A stretch of DNA of 64,000 nt, taken from contig JAECYW010000004.1 of the NCBI GenBank assembly GCA_023014335.1, positions 3,100,001 to 3,164,000 on the forward strand. The letters run 5' to 3'. The stretch's first letter is position 1; each line of letters opens with the position of its first letter. The DNA is from Galerina marginata (lineage: Eukaryota; Basidiomycota; Agaricomycetes; Agaricales; Galerinaceae). The notes beneath the pieces were generated by a model. It had not been told where the DNA came from and did no database searches. It saw only the letters and a program-made list of their open reading frames with translations. Both the position numbers and the translations under genes were made by a program. This document shows, in pieces, positions 62,882-64,000 of the stretch.

Positions 62882-64000
62882 ATGGGCGTTTCGACGTGGC
62901 TCGCAACTGGGCCATTTCGACTTCAAGGGCTTTCGTTGGTTGTTGTGCATGTTCTGTTACTTCACGTAATCCTTACGGCGGCGCTTGACCCTTCTGCGGG
63001 AGGCTTGGCCAGACGTTTGGTGCCTCGAAGCTCTGCGGGACTTCTCAGCATTCCGATTCGTACGCTTCAAGCTCGCTCGCCGGCGGATAACACGACTTTT
63101 GGAGCTGCATTGGACGCGGTGTCGTTGACGAGTGACAGACAGTGCGTTGTCTGTCCTGTCTCTTTACCAAGCTTATCGTTTGTTCTAGATCATATTTTAC
63201 CATCATAAAAGCTGGAAACTTCAATTTCCGAGTCGCTTTGGACACAGCTTCGGCGGATCTATGGCTTGTTGCTAATACATGCGAAACGGACACCTGCAAA
63301 AAGGCTCCTCAATACCCACTGGACCACCAAAGCCCCTCTTTCACTGCGTTGAACGACAATACGACAGCATTCAAAGCCCACTATGCGGATGGCACATGTG
63401 CGTAAAAAACTGCTCTAGGTCTTTGATATGTAACTAACTATGATTGTCGACCTCACAGTCGCGTCAGGATTCGTCGCTAAAGAAACGATAGCATTGTCCA
63501 ACCTGAGTCTTGCCAATCAGGTATTCGGTACGCACTCTCCTTCCCTGCTTTCGTGAATCTCGGAGCATCTGTTGATTTTATTTTGGGGATGATGCTCAGG
63601 CGTTGTCACCGACTCCAACGTTTCTCTCACGGACCTCACGAGTGGAATTCTGGGGCTGGGTTTTCCCCGACTGTCCTCTATCGCTAACGGTGTGGCAAAT
63701 TGTGCGCCATTCATTTCTTTCCGGTTAATGTGTTTTTGACCGGAAGATTTAGCCTCATCAATTTTCGCGGGCTTAGCATCCCAAGGCCTCTTGGAGTATC
63801 CCCTGTTCGCATTTAGTTTGACAAGAAATTCTACTGGCACTCTCACACTAGGCAAGCCACTACAATACTTTTGAGAAAATCTCCAACAAATATCACGACA
63901 GGCGCTGTTGATTCTTCTGTTGTGACCAATGTCAGCCGCATCGGCTGGAATAAAGTGGCTCAATTTCCACCTTTCGGCGCTGAGAATAATATTTCTAGCT
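62882..64000 (+). CDS. Aspartic protease, pepsin A1 family, 3' end outside window
   Basis: Partial, runs off the right edge. ATG 62882 starts with a hydrophobic leader ('LSLVVVHVLLLHVILTAA'), then a propeptide-like basic region. After the first intron the catalytic block reads 'RVALDTASADLWLVANTCET', with DTAS in place of the usual DTGS. Then come 'FKAHYADGT', 'FASGFVAKETIAL', 'VVTDSNVSLTDLTSGILGLG' (the conserved GxLGLGF) and 'IFAGLASQGLLEYPLFAFSL'. This is the A1 arrangement up to about the middle of the enzyme; the second catalytic Asp is beyond the window. One intron (63852-63901) uses a GC-AG pair. It is probably secreted or wall-associated, inferred from the leader. Confidence 0.85.

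Overview
This is nuclear DNA of a mushroom-forming basidiomycete (Agaricomycetes type). Genes are dense with short (about 45-70 nt) GT-AG introns. Protein families point the same way: DUF6534 membrane proteins, GPCR-like seven-helix proteins, a CYP with basidiomycete-style exons, an F-box protein and an A1 protease of the basidiomycete 'DTAS' type. No species can be named. I saw no tRNA, rRNA, CRISPR array or intact transposon. Most genes only become visible once exons are joined by hand across introns, and all gene models here are such hand-spliced readings.

Layout. 0-4.1 kb: two minus-strand seven-transmembrane GPCR-like paralogs, the first cut by the left edge. 4.1-10 kb: gene-poor, but it hides a small four-exon minus-strand gene (6282-7019) with a mitochondrial-type presequence. 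10.1-14.7 kb: a tandem pair of multidomain proteins with two CVNH (cyanovirin-N homology) domains, a Ser-rich linker, a helical region and a Gly/His-rich tail; promoter, leader intron, splice sites and poly(A) signal are duplicated with them. 15-18.9 kb: head-to-head housekeeping pair, CCT5 chaperonin (minus) and PP2A catalytic subunit (plus). 20.3-22.9 kb: cytochrome P450. 23.5-25.1 kb: Sec14/CRAL-TRIO protein (minus). 26.4-28.2 kb: F-box protein. 28.5-30.6 kb: a four-helix membrane protein of unknown function (minus), divergent from an 18-exon proline iminopeptidase (31-32.9 kb). 33.8-37.6 kb: two tandem DUF6534 membrane proteins.

38.2-51.5 kb is a minus-strand run: SUN-domain nuclear envelope protein, secreted alkaline phosphatase, DM9/DUF3421 protein, and the BRO1-domain pH-signalling protein PalA/Rim20. 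53.1-53.9 kb: a Gly/Pro-rich protein of unknown function. 53.9-59.1 kb: the largest gene-free stretch, with a degenerate direct repeat and a small hairpin. 59.1-61.9 kb: Gap1-type RasGAP. 62.9 kb to the right edge: aspartic protease, truncated by the window.

The best candidate for something poorly described is the CVNH pair: a putative carbohydrate-binding double module joined to a metal-ligand-like His tail, recently duplicated and diverging mainly in tail and linker. Other points of interest are the intron between the last sense codon and the stop codon of PP2A, the 15-nt micro-exon in the iminopeptidase, a GC-AG intron in the protease, and the hidden mitochondrial gene.
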